A stretch of DNA of 64,000 nucleotides from Serinus canaria (GCF_022539315.1 NC_066333.1:14013501-14077500), one strand, 5' to 3'; shown: positions 48,537 to 60,224, counted from the stretch's first letter. Numbers and translations: made by a program. The notes: generated from the letters alone by a model not told the origin.

Positions 48537-50326
48537 CTGGGAAAGAGCAAGAGCAGTGCCTGGGGGATAGACATCCAGAACTGTCCCCAAAGGAGGAGTA
48601 CCAGGGAACAAGGATGATGCCTCCCCTGCTCCTCCTTTCTCCCTGGGCTGATGGAGATCATGAATTTCCACCTACTTGGGGAATTCTTCCCAGGGTAAGC
48701 GCCAGCATTAAATTAAAACCTCCTTGGAGCCCTCCCCTGAAAGCCAGCGTGTCCCAGGGGCCATCCCCTGTGGCCAGTGCAGAGGGGCCCTTTGGGAACA
48801 CCTGGTGAATGGGCCTTTAAAGCACACGTTGGGCACAATTCCTGGGGCTGGCAGCATGGGAAGCCTCCAAACCGCAGGAGCCTTTGGCTGCTGTGTGCCT
48901 AAATCCCTGGACACCCAGCACTGGAGATGGAGCAGGACTGAGGGACCCGCGCTGCAGCTGCCAGAGCAGCCTGAGCACGCTCTGCTCTCAGGGCAGGTGA
49001 CCAGGACACACCGACAGGGACACGTCCTTGGCACTGAGCAGCTGGTGCGGGGACCTCTGTGCTCCCCCCGTGTGGGTGTGCCCTCCCTGGGTGAGGGTTA
49101 AGGCACCTGCACCTCCAGAGGCTTTGCAGCACACAGCTACAGGACGTGTGTGGTTATTTTTGTCATTCCCTTCATTTTTTATTTTTCAGATAAGCAGTTA
49201 CCCTCAGGATGGGGATCAGGAGGTGGCTGTGGAGGAGCTGGCAGTGTTTGCTGCTGGGTTCTGTGAAGGTGGAAGAAAAGGAACTTTTTAATGTGGATTT
49301 TTCATGGTTGATAATAAAATAAGAAGAGTCTCTTTTGCCATGGCAGAAGGAAGTGTCACTCGTGATTAATGGCATTGTGAGCTCCTTGTTGAAATAGGGT
49401 CAAAGCCATTGTGTAGGAGACATTTGGGGCCAGTTCTGCCACCTGTCCAGTGTTTGCTGGGGACTGGGTTTGGCACGGGGCTGCTGGGGGTCACAGCCTC
49501 ATCTCCAGGTGTCCTCTGAGGCTTCTCCTGCTCCCATCAGCTGAGCAGGGAAGTTTGGCAGGCTCCAGCAGCGTCCGTGTAGCTCAGCCAGCCATGTGCC
49601 CCTGGCTGCACCCCAGCTGCTGCCACACGGAGTGCCCAGCGTCAGGCCCAGCTCATGCTCTGCCCTGCTGGGATGAGATTTTGGGAAGGGTTCAAGGGCA
49701 GGTCACAGGGAGCCTCGTTGAGGGCTCTGCCTTGGGCACCAACCTGTCTCCTCTTCAGCATCCTGGGCAGCCCCAGACTCTCACCACGGTGGAAGACAAG
49801 TGCAGAGGAGCTGAGGAGCAGCTGCAGGGGACAGACACCCTCCACATCTGGGGGCCCAGAGGGACACAGCCCCGTCGTGTCATCCTCTCTGCTCAGCACC
49901 AGGATCCCAGCCCGCCTCTCTTTGTAGTGCTATTTTTAAAACACCAAAGGAGAACTCCCACCTCTGTCTGCTGGAAACGTGGCGTGTCCCCCGCAGCCAA
50001 GAGCTCTGCTCATTTTCAAACCTGCCCGAGTTAGCCTTAGATATAAAACCAAACAAGCAAACTGAAAGGGGCTTGTTGTGTAAAAAAGTTCCTCCGAATT
50101 AGTTCTATCTGGCTCGTGATCCCTTTTTGATTGAATGCTTAATAGCAGCCAGGTGCAGGCAGTGCGGAGGCTCTGGGGGCAGCCTGGGAGCGCCGGGCGG
50201 TGGGGCAGCCCACGGGAGGCTCGGTGTGTGGGCTGCTCCTGCCCTTCCTCTGCCTCCCGCCCAGCCACAGGGATCCCGGCCTCTGCTTCCTCCCCTCGGC
50301 GCTGAACCAGCCCGGGAGATGCACAC

Positions 50327-50865
50327 GTGTGAGTGTGTGTGTGTGTGAGTGTGTGAGTGAGTGTGTGAGTGTCTGTGTGAGTGTGTGAGTGTCTGTGTGA
50401 GTGTCTGTGTGAGTGTGTGTGTGGTGTGAGTGTGTGAGTGAGTGTGTGAGTGTCTGTGTGAGTGTGTGAGTGTCTGTGTGAGTGTCTGTGTGAGTGTGTG
50501 TGAGTGTGTTTGTGTCTGTATGTGTGTGAGTGTGTGTGTATGAGTGTGTCTGTGTGTGTCTGTGAGTGTGTGAGTGTGTGAGTGTCTGTGTCAGTGTGTG
50601 TGTGTCTGTGTGTGTATGAGTGTGTCTGTGTGTGTCTGTGAGTGTGTGAGTGTGTGAGTGTGTGAGTGTCTGTGTCAGTGTGTGTGAGTGTGTGTGTATG
50701 AGTGTGTCTGTGTGTGTCTGTGAGTGTGTGAGTGTCTGTGTCAGTGTGTGTGAGTGTGTGTGTATGAGTGTGTCTGTGTGTGTCTGTGTGTGTGTGTGTG
50801 TGTGTGTGTATGAGTGTGTGAGTATGTGAGTGTCTGTGTCAGTGTGTGTGAGTGTGTTTATACAA
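50327..50865. repeat. TG-rich interrupted microsatellite
   Basis: Over 500 bases of GTGTGA, GTGTCT and TG units. The alternating purine-pyrimidine sequence is prone to length change and to Z-DNA. Reading frames across it are artefacts. Confidence 0.95.
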
Positions 50866-50895
50866 ACAGAGCTCTGGCTGCCAGCTGGGCAGGAG

Positions 50896-50998
50896 CATGG
50901 ACATGGACACAGACACGAACACAAGACACAGGCATGGGCACGAGCATGGGCACAGACACGGGCATGGACATGGGCATGGGCACAGACACAGGCAGGGC
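50896..50998. repeat. Hexanucleotide-type repeat, GGCATG/GACACA units
   Basis: Imperfect hexamers such as GGCATG, GACATG and CACAGA follow the TG tract after about 30 bases. Confidence 0.8.
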
Positions 50999-52689
50999 TG
51001 GGCTGGGCGGGCACTGGGCAGGTTCCATGAGTGCAGCACACATGTGAGTGTGCAGCCTGTGATGGGCACGTTCTGGGGGCAGCTGACAGCTCTGTGCCAT
51101 CCCAGCACAGCCCAGAGCCAGGAGCCCTCCCTGCTCCCACAGCAGGACCCTCACCTGGCATCCCAGACATTTTCCATCCAGGCACTTCCAAACACGGCTG
51201 CTGTGTTTGAGCCCTGTCCCTGCTGTATTTAGTGCATCCATTTTAGAAACAAACTGCCTGCCTAGATGATCATAAAAAGTGGATGCCAGGGAGAGACTGT
51301 CCAGAAACTGCCAAGTCAAAGCCATTGCTCTTCTGGAGCCTAACATGTCCCTAGGAGCACAGGGCCAGGCAGGAGTGCTCCTGAAGGCAGGAATATTAAC
51401 CTGGCCAGTTCTGGCTCAGGGCACAGCAGTGCCAGGGTGCTCACTGGGTCCCTGTCCCCATGCCAGGCTGTGGCAGCAGCCCTGCCAGGCAGCTGAAGGT
51501 TCCTGAGCTGTTCCTGGCTTCATGCAGCCTTGGGGTCCTTCTCTATCCAATGTCCCTACTGCCAATACAGTATTTTTTTTCCTTTCCTATCCCCCCATTT
51601 CTTTTCCCCAAGTGATGCAATTGCCAGCAAACACTGTCCTAGAGAAAGATCTACAGCATGTCTCTTCCAGCTGGAACTCCTGTAGTGCTGGCTGTAGCCT
51701 CTCTGGTTACGGAACTTCCAACTCCTCCAAAGAATCCCAATGACTTTATCCAAACCATTTCCTTGTGCCTGAAAATACAGGATTTGCCAGAGCTCTTTCT
51801 GGGTCTCAGCATCCAGGAGGATGGCAGCAGGAGAAGGAATTGTTGGGGCAAGCACGCTGAGCCCTGCAGAGGTGCAGCCCAAGGTGAGCTGGAGCCACGC
51901 TCCCCTGAGCTCCAGGGCTCTGGGCTGAGGGCTGGGGGGGTTTGCCACCATCTGCAGGCAGTGGAAGCCAGGCAAGAGCTGGGCTGGCACCAGTGGGTGA
52001 GGTACCCACTGTCAAAAAAAACATCTGGACAAAAATTAACCTGTCAAAACATTCTGAGTGCACAACTCTCTCTATGTGACGGTGCCCAACAGCCTGGCAC
52101 TGGATCTGCCCTTGGCATCGTGCAGTGACAGTGCTCGGACCAGGCTTCCTCCATCACTGACACACAACTCCAGTTTTCCACCTGCAGACAGGGCTGATTG
52201 CACCTTCAGGTTATGGAAAGGAAGGTAGGATCCAAGGGGAAAAGGTGCCGTGCTGGAGCCACTTCATTCATTGCTGTCCCAAGGTTTCAGGTGTGTGCAA
52301 ATGGCTGCAGAGAAAAGTCAGCCTAAGGTCTGTTCCTTCTCCTGGAGGGGAGCTGTTTGTAGGATTGGGGCATATTTAGACATGGCAGAAATGGGATTCC
52401 TAAACAAAGGGCTGGGGGAGGTGAGTCCCTGCACTGCTGCCACCGCCCCCACCACAGAGGGTTTCCAGATTCACTGCCTACCTGCCTCTGGGAGTAAAAC
52501 TGTCCAGACCCACTGCCCAGAGCTCCAAACTTCCATTTTAGGAGCTGGTGGAAACAGGATGAGGCCTTTCTAATCCCCTGCTTTCCTAGCAGAGCGGGGA
52601 GGTGGGCTGGGAGCAGCTGCTGCCTGTGGGGGCAGGAGTGCCCCGGTGCTGCTGGGCACAGCCCGGTGCCACAGCGAGGAGCCACTCCT

Positions 52690-53055
52690 GGTCCTGCAGC
52701 AGGATCCTGCCCTGGAGCACCAGGGTCCTGCAGCAGGATCCTGCCCTGGAGCACCAGGGTCCTGCAGCAGGATCCTGCCCTGGAGCACCAGGGTCCTGCA
52801 GCAGGAGCCTCCCTGGAGCACCAGGGTCCTGCAGCAGGATCCTCCCTGGAGCACCAGGGTCCTGCAGCAGGATCCTCCCTGGAGCACCAGGGTCCTGCAG
52901 CAGGAGCCTCCCTGGAGCACCAGGGTCCTGCAGCAGGATCCTCCCTGGAGCACCAGGGTCCTGCAGCAGGATCCTCCCTGGAGCACCAGGGTCCTGCAGC
53001 AGGAGCCTCCCTGGAGCACCAGGGTCCTGCAGCAGGATCCTCCCTGGAGCACCAG
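52690..53055. repeat. Minisatellite of 11 units of 33-34 bp with three-unit higher-order pattern
   Basis: The unit starts GGTCCTGCAGCAGGAT and ends CTGGAGCACCAG. Three 34-base units are followed by eight 33-base units, which accounts exactly for 366 bases. In the 33-base part a GAGCCT variant recurs every third unit (4, 7, 10), indicating duplication of a 99-base trimer. Because 33 is divisible by three, long frames remain open on both strands. They are not genes. Confidence 0.95.
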
Positions 53056-53570
53056 GGCATGCTGGCCAAAGCTCCAGCACATGCCCAGGCTGCTTCCCCT
53101 GCCTGGCTGCACTTCAGCCAGGGCCCTTGGCCTGCCAGTGCTTTGTGCTGGTCGTGGGTTGCAGCCTCTTCCCCACTAATTGCCATTGAATAAATTAAAT
53201 GCTCAATTGCAGCACGGCAGGCCTTTGGTACAGATTTTTTTTGGGATTGTGCAGTTAGCACAGGGGGACATGCAATCCTTGGAGCTGGTGTGCAGGAGCA
53301 AATTCCTTCCTATGGAAGGAATCAGGGCTGAAGGAAGGTGTCAGAGCCAGCTGTCACACAGCGACAGGGCTGGGCCAGCCAAGGCTTGGCCTGAGGTTAG
53401 GAAACAAAGATGAGTGATGCCAGATTGGTGCTATGGAGTGGGGAAGGGATGCTGCTGAAGTTTTTGGGTGCTGGAGGTGGAGGCAGAGCTGCACCACAGG
53501 CACAGAGGGGATGGTGGGCCACGTCCCCTTGGCTGTGTGAAACCTTCCTCTGAGCAGAGCCCTCGGAAAT

Positions 53571-53592
53571 GTTCCTCCTCCTCCTCCTCCTC
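53571..53592. repeat. (CTC)n microsatellite
   Basis: About seven CTC units. Confidence 0.85.
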
Positions 53593-53955
53593 CCCCAGTG
53601 CCAAGCGGGCTCAGCTGGGCCCCGTGCAGCGCAGGGCTGTGCTGTGTGCGTGGGGCGAGGTGCACATGCAGGGAGGGTCCTGTGCTGGGCTTGGCTTGGC
53701 TTGCAGGGCTGCACATGCAGCTCTTTTCTTTACGCCCACAATCAGCTTACAACCTCTGGCCAAAGCTTCATCCCCTGTATGGGAAAGCTTGGCCTGCAGA
53801 GAGACATTAGCACGAGGGCGAGTGGGAAATATGAAAGAGCTGTCTGTGTGAGAGCAGCTCTGCTCCTTGCCAGTGCACAGCCATGGTTTTTCCATCCTTT
53901 GGGCTCAGAGAGGTCCCTGTGCCACAAGCTCTGCTCTGGGTGCTGCCTGTGGCTG

Positions 53956-53960
53956 GGCAG
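53956..53960. repeat. Left target-site duplication of LTR 2 (GGCAG)
   Basis: It recurs exactly at 54605-54609. Confidence 0.88.
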
Positions 53961-54160
53961 TGTTGTAAAAAGCGAACGAGGCCAAATTTCAAGGATAGAA
54001 AAAGGCTCTCGTTTATTAAAACACAAGCCGGGGAGAACAGAGGATCTGGGATAAGCCCAGATCCCCACACAACAGCTCGAAGGAGGAACAAAAGAACCGA
54101 ACAGATCAGATCAGAACCCAACTGGCCAGAACAGAAAAAAAAAAAGCGCCTCTGGATGCT

Positions 54161-54203
54161 GGGATGCCTATAAAAAGCAAACCCCCCTTTTTATAGGCAT
54201 CCC
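54161..54203. repeat. Perfect 17-bp inverted repeat containing the LTR TATA box
   Basis: GGGATGCCTATAAAAAG at 54161-54177 is the exact reverse complement of 54187-54203, with nine bases between. The result is a TATA box on each strand, facing each other. Confidence 0.92.
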
Positions 54204-54386
54204 TGGTCCAGGATTGGTGGGTTTTGGATCCGTGCACCGATTGGTGGAATTCGGGCACTTTGATTGGTCCTTATCGATGTTCATTTTGGACCAATCATTT
54301 CTCCAGGGCGTCGAGTGATTGGTTGGTGCTCCGGCCCAATCACTCTCGGGATTGTCCGCCCTCTGCCCCCACCAAGGCCTGGACTC

Positions 54387-54573
54387 CTTCCCTTCCCCAC
54401 AGCAGATAACTCCCCCTTTTCCCTTCCCCACAGCAGATAACTCCCCCTTTTCCCTTCCCCACAGCAGGTAACTCCCCCTTTTCCCTTCCCCACAGCAGGT
54501 AACTCCCCCTTTTCCCTTCCCCACAGCAGGTAACTCCCCCTTTTCCCTTCCCCACAGCAGATAACTCCCCATT
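54387..54573 (-). repeat. 31-bp tandem repeat in LTR 2 U3, six copies
   Basis: The same unit as in LTR 1. Three copies keep AGATAA and three adjacent copies read AGGTAA. Confidence 0.92.
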
Positions 54574-54604
54574 CCCCAAACATTTTAACAACAAACTCAT
54601 AACA

Positions 54605-54609
54605 GGCAG
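54605..54609. repeat. Right target-site duplication of LTR 2 (GGCAG)
   Basis: It is the exact partner of 53956-53960. Confidence 0.88.
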
Positions 54610-55089
54610 CTGTGCCCAGTGAGCCAGCAGTGCTCCCATTGCTGCAGGGGTGATGGTGAGGGACGGACAGGGCCTTGGAGCCCATTTCTCCCTGTGCAGA
54701 GTCAAGGCTGGGACCTGTGCTGCTTGGCTGTTCAGCCCTGGGGCTCTGAGCAGCCCTTGGGAAGCGCTGCCACATCCCTCAGCTGGGGGGATGGAGCTGG
54801 CCCTGCTCTGAGGACTCCCGGTGGATTGGCAGCATTGGCAAAGCACCAGCTCCAGCAGCCTCAGATGGACCCCGGCCACCCACAGAGCACCTGAGGATGC
54901 AGGGCTCCTTCTTGGCCCTGGAAACGAGGGGTGCAGGCAGCATGCTGCCACCATGCCCGTTTGGCACTAAATTTCCTTGGGACTTAATGGAAAACATTTT
55001 AAAAATCATCTCGCTGTAAAACTCAGAATAAAAAAGGGGGAGTGGGGGAATGAAGTAGCCTGCTGGTGTGCAACTGCTCTGCTGACTCA

Positions 55090-55370
55090 GGCAGGCCTCG
55101 GGAGGATGGAGGGAGGCGCCGGGCTGCGGAGGGAGCTGCCAGCCCAGCCCAGCCCAGCCCGGCCCAGCCCAGCCCGGCCCGGCCCAGCCCGGCCCGGCCC
55201 GGCCCGGCCCGGCCCGGCCCGGCCCGCGGTGCCTGCGCGGCAGCGGGCGGGGAGCGGGATCCAGCCCGGCGCTGCCCCGGCCCCGGCAGCCGGGCAGATG
55301 CTGCTCTCACACGTGCACTGAAGGTGTGGGGCCTCAGCTCGCAGCCCGGCACTGCTCCCGCCCCTGCCCC
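55090..55370. promoter_or_regulatory. Orphan CpG-rich patch
   Basis: CpG-rich DNA includes the pentanucleotide repeat at 55140-55226. No coding exon is seen near it. Confidence 0.4.
55140..55226. repeat. (GGCCC/AGCCC)n pentanucleotide repeat
   Basis: About 17 pentamers change from AGCCC-rich at the left to pure GGCCC at the right. The G-rich complement could fold into quadruplexes. Confidence 0.93.
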
Positions 55371-55374
55371 TGCA

Positions 55375-55620
55375 AAACTTAATTGTTTTCTGCAAAGAAA
55401 AAAATCATTTGGGGAATAGATGGGAAGGGGAGATAGCGTCAGGCAGTCATGGCCTGTTCTCCACCTGTTGTTATTTTGGTCTGGCCCAATCAACCTGCTA
55501 GCCAGGCTGGAGCCAGAGACCATCTGGAAAAACTGCCGTGTTTATAAAACTGACATGGAGCAGCACCCCAGGGCCCTGACCTCCCACACAAATCTGGAAA
55601 TGATTAAAATGGCCCTGGCT
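55375..55620. promoter_or_regulatory. Candidate enhancer with E-box and SOX-like sites
   Basis: A non-repetitive island with CACCTG directly joined to TTGTTATT (E-box plus SOX-like), a CCAATC and a forkhead-like TGTTTATA. Function is inferred only. Confidence 0.3.
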
Positions 55621-56284
55621 GCCTCGGCGGCGGAGCTGCCTGCGGAGCAGCCCCCCGCCCGCGTGTGGAGTTCTCATCAGCGGGGCTGGGAGCGCCCGAA
55701 CCCAGCCCGAGCCTGCCTGGGGGTGTGCCAGGGGTGTGCCAGTGCCAGGGGTGTGCCAGGGGTGTGCCAGTGCCGGGGGTGTGCCAGTGCCGCCCACCCT
55801 CCGTCACCTTTCCCTGCACTCACACCCATCCCTCCTCTGCAGAGCTGCTCTGCTCTCATCCCTGGGAGCTCCGTGCCCGTGGTTCCAGCAGGATGAGCCC
55901 CGGTGCCAGAGCCAGCCCGTGTGACCCCCAGAGAGCTGCTGAGAGCTTCCCCAGCCCTTCTGCAGGCACTGACTGCCTGCACGGCTCCAAGTCACTGCTG
56001 CAGGACTGGGCCACGTCCAGCCCTTCCTCGGGAGCACAAAGGCTCTGGCAGGGCTTTGAGCTGGGCTCCAGGTTTGGAGGAACACTCCCAAAGGCTGCTG
56101 TCCGTCCCTGTGTGCTGCTCTCAGACCTCCCAGCTCTGGGGTCTTGCTTGTCAAAGCAGCCCCGTGTCCCCAGCGCAGCACAGGGTGAGCGACACCTCAG
56201 CCCCAATTCAAGCCACACGGGACCTTGCTGACCTGCCCTGGCCTGGGGACATGTGGCTGCTCTCAGCCCTGCCTGGCCTGCTGG

Positions 56285-56400
56285 CCAGCAGCTTAATTAG
56301 AGAGGTGTGAATAATGAATTATCCGTGACTCTGAGCCATCCATGGAAAATTCAAATCAACCTGCTCTGCGGTTACAAGACGTCAGCAAACTCTCTGCCAA
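56285..56400. promoter_or_regulatory. Candidate enhancer with homeodomain and T-box motifs
   Basis: TTAATTA (56293-56299) and the T-box core AGGTGTGA (56303-56310) lie four bases apart, followed by AATGAATTA and a CRE-like GACGTCAG. Confidence 0.4.
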
Positions 56401-57989
56401 GAGAGAGCATGGGGAGAGCACAGGGCCAGCCCGTTCTTGGTGGGGAGCAGGGCTGGGTGGAGGTGATGGGCCGTGCAGGAAGGGGATGCTCAGCCCTCGG
56501 GGTGTGAGCCAGGGCCAGAGCTGCCAGGCTGGAGCTGCCAGGCCGTGGGACGGGTGCTCCCCACTCCCACCTCACTCCCCATCAGCAGGAAAGAGGCTGG
56601 CTGGGCACGGCAGTGAGTGCAGCCATGGCCAGCAGCTGCAGGGGCAGGCAAGTCCTCCTTCATGGGGAGCCACCCCTGGGCCCCCTCCAGCTCCCACTGG
56701 AGCAGGAGAAGCACTGTCCTGGCACAGGAGAGCAGACAGGTCCTGCTGGGCTGGGGGACACGTGGCAGCTGGTACAGACCAGGGCAAGGGCAGGGAGGGG
56801 CCCCAGCCCCATGGCACATGTGGGGTGACACAGCTCCTTCTTGCACTCAGGGCTGCTGGGGCTGAAGCAAGGCTTTGGTAAACACCAGCACAAGGGGACC
56901 TAACCTCTGGAAGGGCCCTGGGCCTGGAGGAGCCCTTCTGGCTGTGTTTGGCTTGGTCCCTCCCTGGTTTACCTGTGGGCCCCCCAGCCCTGCCCCCTGT
57001 TCTGCTGCTGCTATCATTCCCCGCGTTATCAGGGGAGGGATAATGGGGCAGGGACAGGAGCAGGGGTGGCTGCTCAGGCTGCACAGTGGGGCTGGGGACA
57101 GCCAGGAGCTTGAACTTGGCACAGCCATGCCAGGCACAGATGGGCAGGATGCTCTGGGCAAAGCTTGTCCTTCCCTCTGGGTAAAGCTTGTCCTTCCCTC
57201 CGGGTGCAGCCCAGCCCTGGCTGTGAGGGGGCAGCTCCTTCCCTCCTCTCCAGCCTGCCCAGAGTTGCCCCTGCTCCCGTGTGCTGGGACAGACACAGCC
57301 TCAGCACCTCCTCCCAAGGCAGGCAGGCAGGGGCTCGATGGAAAAGTGTGCAGAAACGTCCAGCCTGAATTTCAGATGCTTCAGTTAGCTGCTGATAAGG
57401 AGGGGCAGCCTCATGCTGCTGCCAGGACAAAGGCTTTGAAGCAGAAAAGAGACCTGTCACGTCTTGTGCAGGGCCAGCTCTGCCCGTTGATCTCTCTATC
57501 AGATGAGTAAACCCGTATATATTAACCCAGAGCCAAAGTAAACACGTTCTGAGCGCTGAAGAAGCTCAGGTGAGTCCTTTTGTCCCCCCAGGAAGATGGA
57601 GCTGGAGCCCTGGCTGGAGGCAGCCCTGTGATCCCAGAGCAGCCCTGGCACAGGCCCTCGTGGCTCTGTGTGCCTCAGTTTCCCTGCCTGGGGAGGGCAT
57701 GGGAGCCTCCCCAGTGGGTCCATCGTGGGTCCCCACCCCAGAGCCCTCTGGCTGCCACCACTCACCTGCCCCAAGGGACGTGGGCACACACCAGCCCTAC
57801 TGCCTCAGCACCCCTACTCGCAGAGATCATTAAATCCCTTTGCAGAGGGACGGCTCCGGCTGATTGCCCGGGAGAAAGGAGGCGATAACAGCCGGGAGAT
57901 AAACCCTCCCACCAGCCCCGGCAGGGTCCCGTGGCAGCCCCTGCACACACCCACCTGCGGGACCACGAGGGACTATCAGCCCCTACTTT

Positions 57990-58560
57990 ACTGTAATCTG
58001 TTATAAATGGCAATTAAAACCTGACAGGAATGGATTTGGTGAGTAAATGCCCTCCAGGGAAGTTCAATACTTGGAAACACCAGAAAAACCTGTGACTGAT
58101 TCAATCACTGGGATGACAAGTGGGTCTGACGTGGGTTTCTTCTGCCTTGGTACTAAATGAGCATCACCTGAGCTTTGAGGGGAAGTTCTGGGGTGCTGGG
58201 ACCCACCTGCCTGGGCAGTCAGAAGTGAAACACTGCAGCAGGACATGAGCATTTAGGGACTTTTTCCCTGGAAGAGAGTTGAAATGACTCATGCTAATGG
58301 GGGTTTTGGCACGATGAGGTCTGTGCCTGATTGTTTCTAATAAGCTTCGAAGTTTCATTTCCACATGATTGTTTTGGTTTATTTTCCTTCAATTTTTATA
58401 CTAAGAACTGTGCTAGATACTTCTGCTTCATTTTCCTATAAATGATGTGCTAAATACGTTGTGAATGCAATATATTCCGTGGACACTGTCATTTGGATAG
58501 TACAAAATCCAGTTTGATACAAACGGCAGTCTAGGAATGAGAAGGAGACAGCATCCCTGT
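57990..58560. promoter_or_regulatory. AT-rich island with AP-1/POU composite (candidate enhancer)
   Basis: About 570 bases of AT-rich unique sequence lie between GC-rich flanks. A perfect AP-1 site TGACTCA (58285-58291) shares its last base with an octamer-like ATGCTAAT (58291-58298). No reading frame or repeat explains the island. Confidence 0.4.
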
Positions 58561-58788
58561 GGTGCCACATGGAGACCTCATCCCCTCATCATTCCCAGCC
58601 TGGCCAGCCCCAGCCCTGCTGCCCCCACTGTGGGAGCTGAGCTGAATGCAAACGGTGCTTGAGGAGCTTCACTGAGGACAGGGGAGAGAAGGGAAGTGAC
58701 TCTGTCACCGCCAGGGCTGTGTCACCAGAGGGGCCACCCGCCTCCGGCCTGGCCAGCGGGCACGCTGCTCGCCCTGCCCAGCTGTGCC

Positions 58789-58965
58789 TGCCCAGCCCCA
58801 GCCATGGGGAGCAGGGACAGACAGACGGCCTGCCCAGCCCCAGCCATGGGTAGCAGGGACAGACAGATGGCCTGCCCAGCCCCAGCCATGAGGAGCAGGG
58901 ACAGACAGACGGCCGGCCTGCCCAGCCCCAGCCATGGGGAGCAGGGACGGACAGACTGCTGGCCC
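58789..58965. repeat. 42-bp minisatellite, four copies
   Basis: TGCCCAGCCCCAGCCATG recurs at 58789, 58831, 58873 and 58919. Spacing is 42, 42 and 46 bases. Confidence 0.92.
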
Positions 58966-59399
58966 AGTGAGCAGCACCAGGGCCGGGGTTGGGCTGCACC
59001 TTGCAGGGGCTGGGCAGCAGCCAGAGGAAGCTGCAGCAGCTGAGGCCATGCTGGGAGCAGGAGCGGAAACCGGGACAGCCCCAGCCACGACCTTTCCTCC
59101 CTCTGGGAATGTGCTGCCTCAGCAGGAAACGCCTGGGGCTCTCCAGCCTCTCCTGGGGGCTGCTGCTCCCCAGGACTGCTGCCAGCTGCTGGGCTGCCCT
59201 GGGAAGAGGTTTGGAGAAGCCCTGACCGCGAGCATTCCCGGCAGGTCTTTGGAGAACAGGGCTGGCTGTGCCTCACGCCCACTCGCCCTGTCACCAGACT
59301 GCTCACGGGGCTGAGAGAAAAGGGACCTGCAGTGAGCCTGGGTGCAGGAGTGCCCACCCCGGGCCAGGCTGCTCTCACAGCACACCATGGGGATTTCTG

Positions 59400-59520
59400 C
59401 TCCTCAGAGTCTCATTCAGTCTTTTTTAAGTGTTAAATAAATTGCCTGGGAAATTAAAACAAGGATGGGAACAGCCGACATTGAATCCTGATTTCTGTTC
59501 TCCATCCGCACTGATGTGAT
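59400..59520. promoter_or_regulatory. Short AT-rich island with NKX-like site
   Basis: TTAAGTG (59426-59432) followed by AT-rich unique sequence. Candidate regulatory element only. Confidence 0.25.
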
Positions 59521-60224
59521 CCTGGGGAAGGGCAGCATCCTGCTGAGGGTGTGGGGCTTCCAGCCCCACTGCAAGCATCCCTCAGCATCCCCCAGCCCCA
59601 CCCTCTCCCGAGGGAGCTGTGGGCATGGATTACAGGTGGCCCGAAGGAGAGAGCCTGGCTGGACTGGCAGGGCCCAGCACGAGCAGTGGGACGTCCTGGG
59701 TGTGAATGCTGCAGAGCAAAACTCAGCCCAAGCTGTGGGGATCCACTCTGTAAAACCTCTGTGCTGCCCTCCACCTGAAAATCAAAATGTTTGCCCAAGG
59801 AACAGCCTATCTCGCCCAAAACTCAGCCCAGGTAAGTCCCCAGGGGCATCCAGGTTTCTGCTGGACGTGCCTGGGGCTGCCAGGAGATGGAGCCAGGCTG
59901 GGGCTCAGGTTTGTGACTGAACCCTTGGGGTCTGGGGGTGCTCACAGAGACCGGGCACAGGCACTCCAGCACAGGCACTACCACTTCAGCCAAGGGTAAA
60001 CTTGGAAAGGGCTCTCGCTGGCACAGCCCTGGCGCCAGAGGGGCTCCACGGCAGCGGGGTCAGCCCCTGTAGGTGAGACACCCGAGGAGCACCGGCATAG
60101 GAAACAGGGGCCCGTTCCGGTGAGGAAACGGTGCGAATGCTATTTATTTGCAGAGTTTTGTTTTCATCAGCTCCAGCATGAGTCAAACCCTTCCTGCCAG
60201 CATTCCGCCCGGCACGGTGCCTGC

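Larger units (their letters stand above)
53961..54604 (-). mobile_element. Solo LTR of the same ERVL-like family, inverted (LTR copy 2)
   Basis: Read on the minus strand it starts TGTTATGAG and ends TACAACA, and is flanked by GGCAG duplications. It shares with copy 1 the tandem repeat (6 units here against 14), the CCAAT cluster, the TATA region and the poly(A) signal (minus-strand AATAAA, 54012-54017). The shorter repeat accounts for most of the length difference (644 against 873 bases). Near the TATA box it has an inverted duplication absent from copy 1. No internal retroviral sequence is present. Confidence 0.92.

Noticed and set aside
50139..51191. 350-codon frame rich in His and Thr on the minus strand
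   Set aside because: It reads through the TG microsatellite. It is a compositional artefact.
52323..53261. Frames of up to 312 codons with GPAAGS or AAGPWCSRE repeats on both strands
   Set aside because: The 33-base minisatellite unit is divisible by three, so all frames without a stop in one unit stay open.
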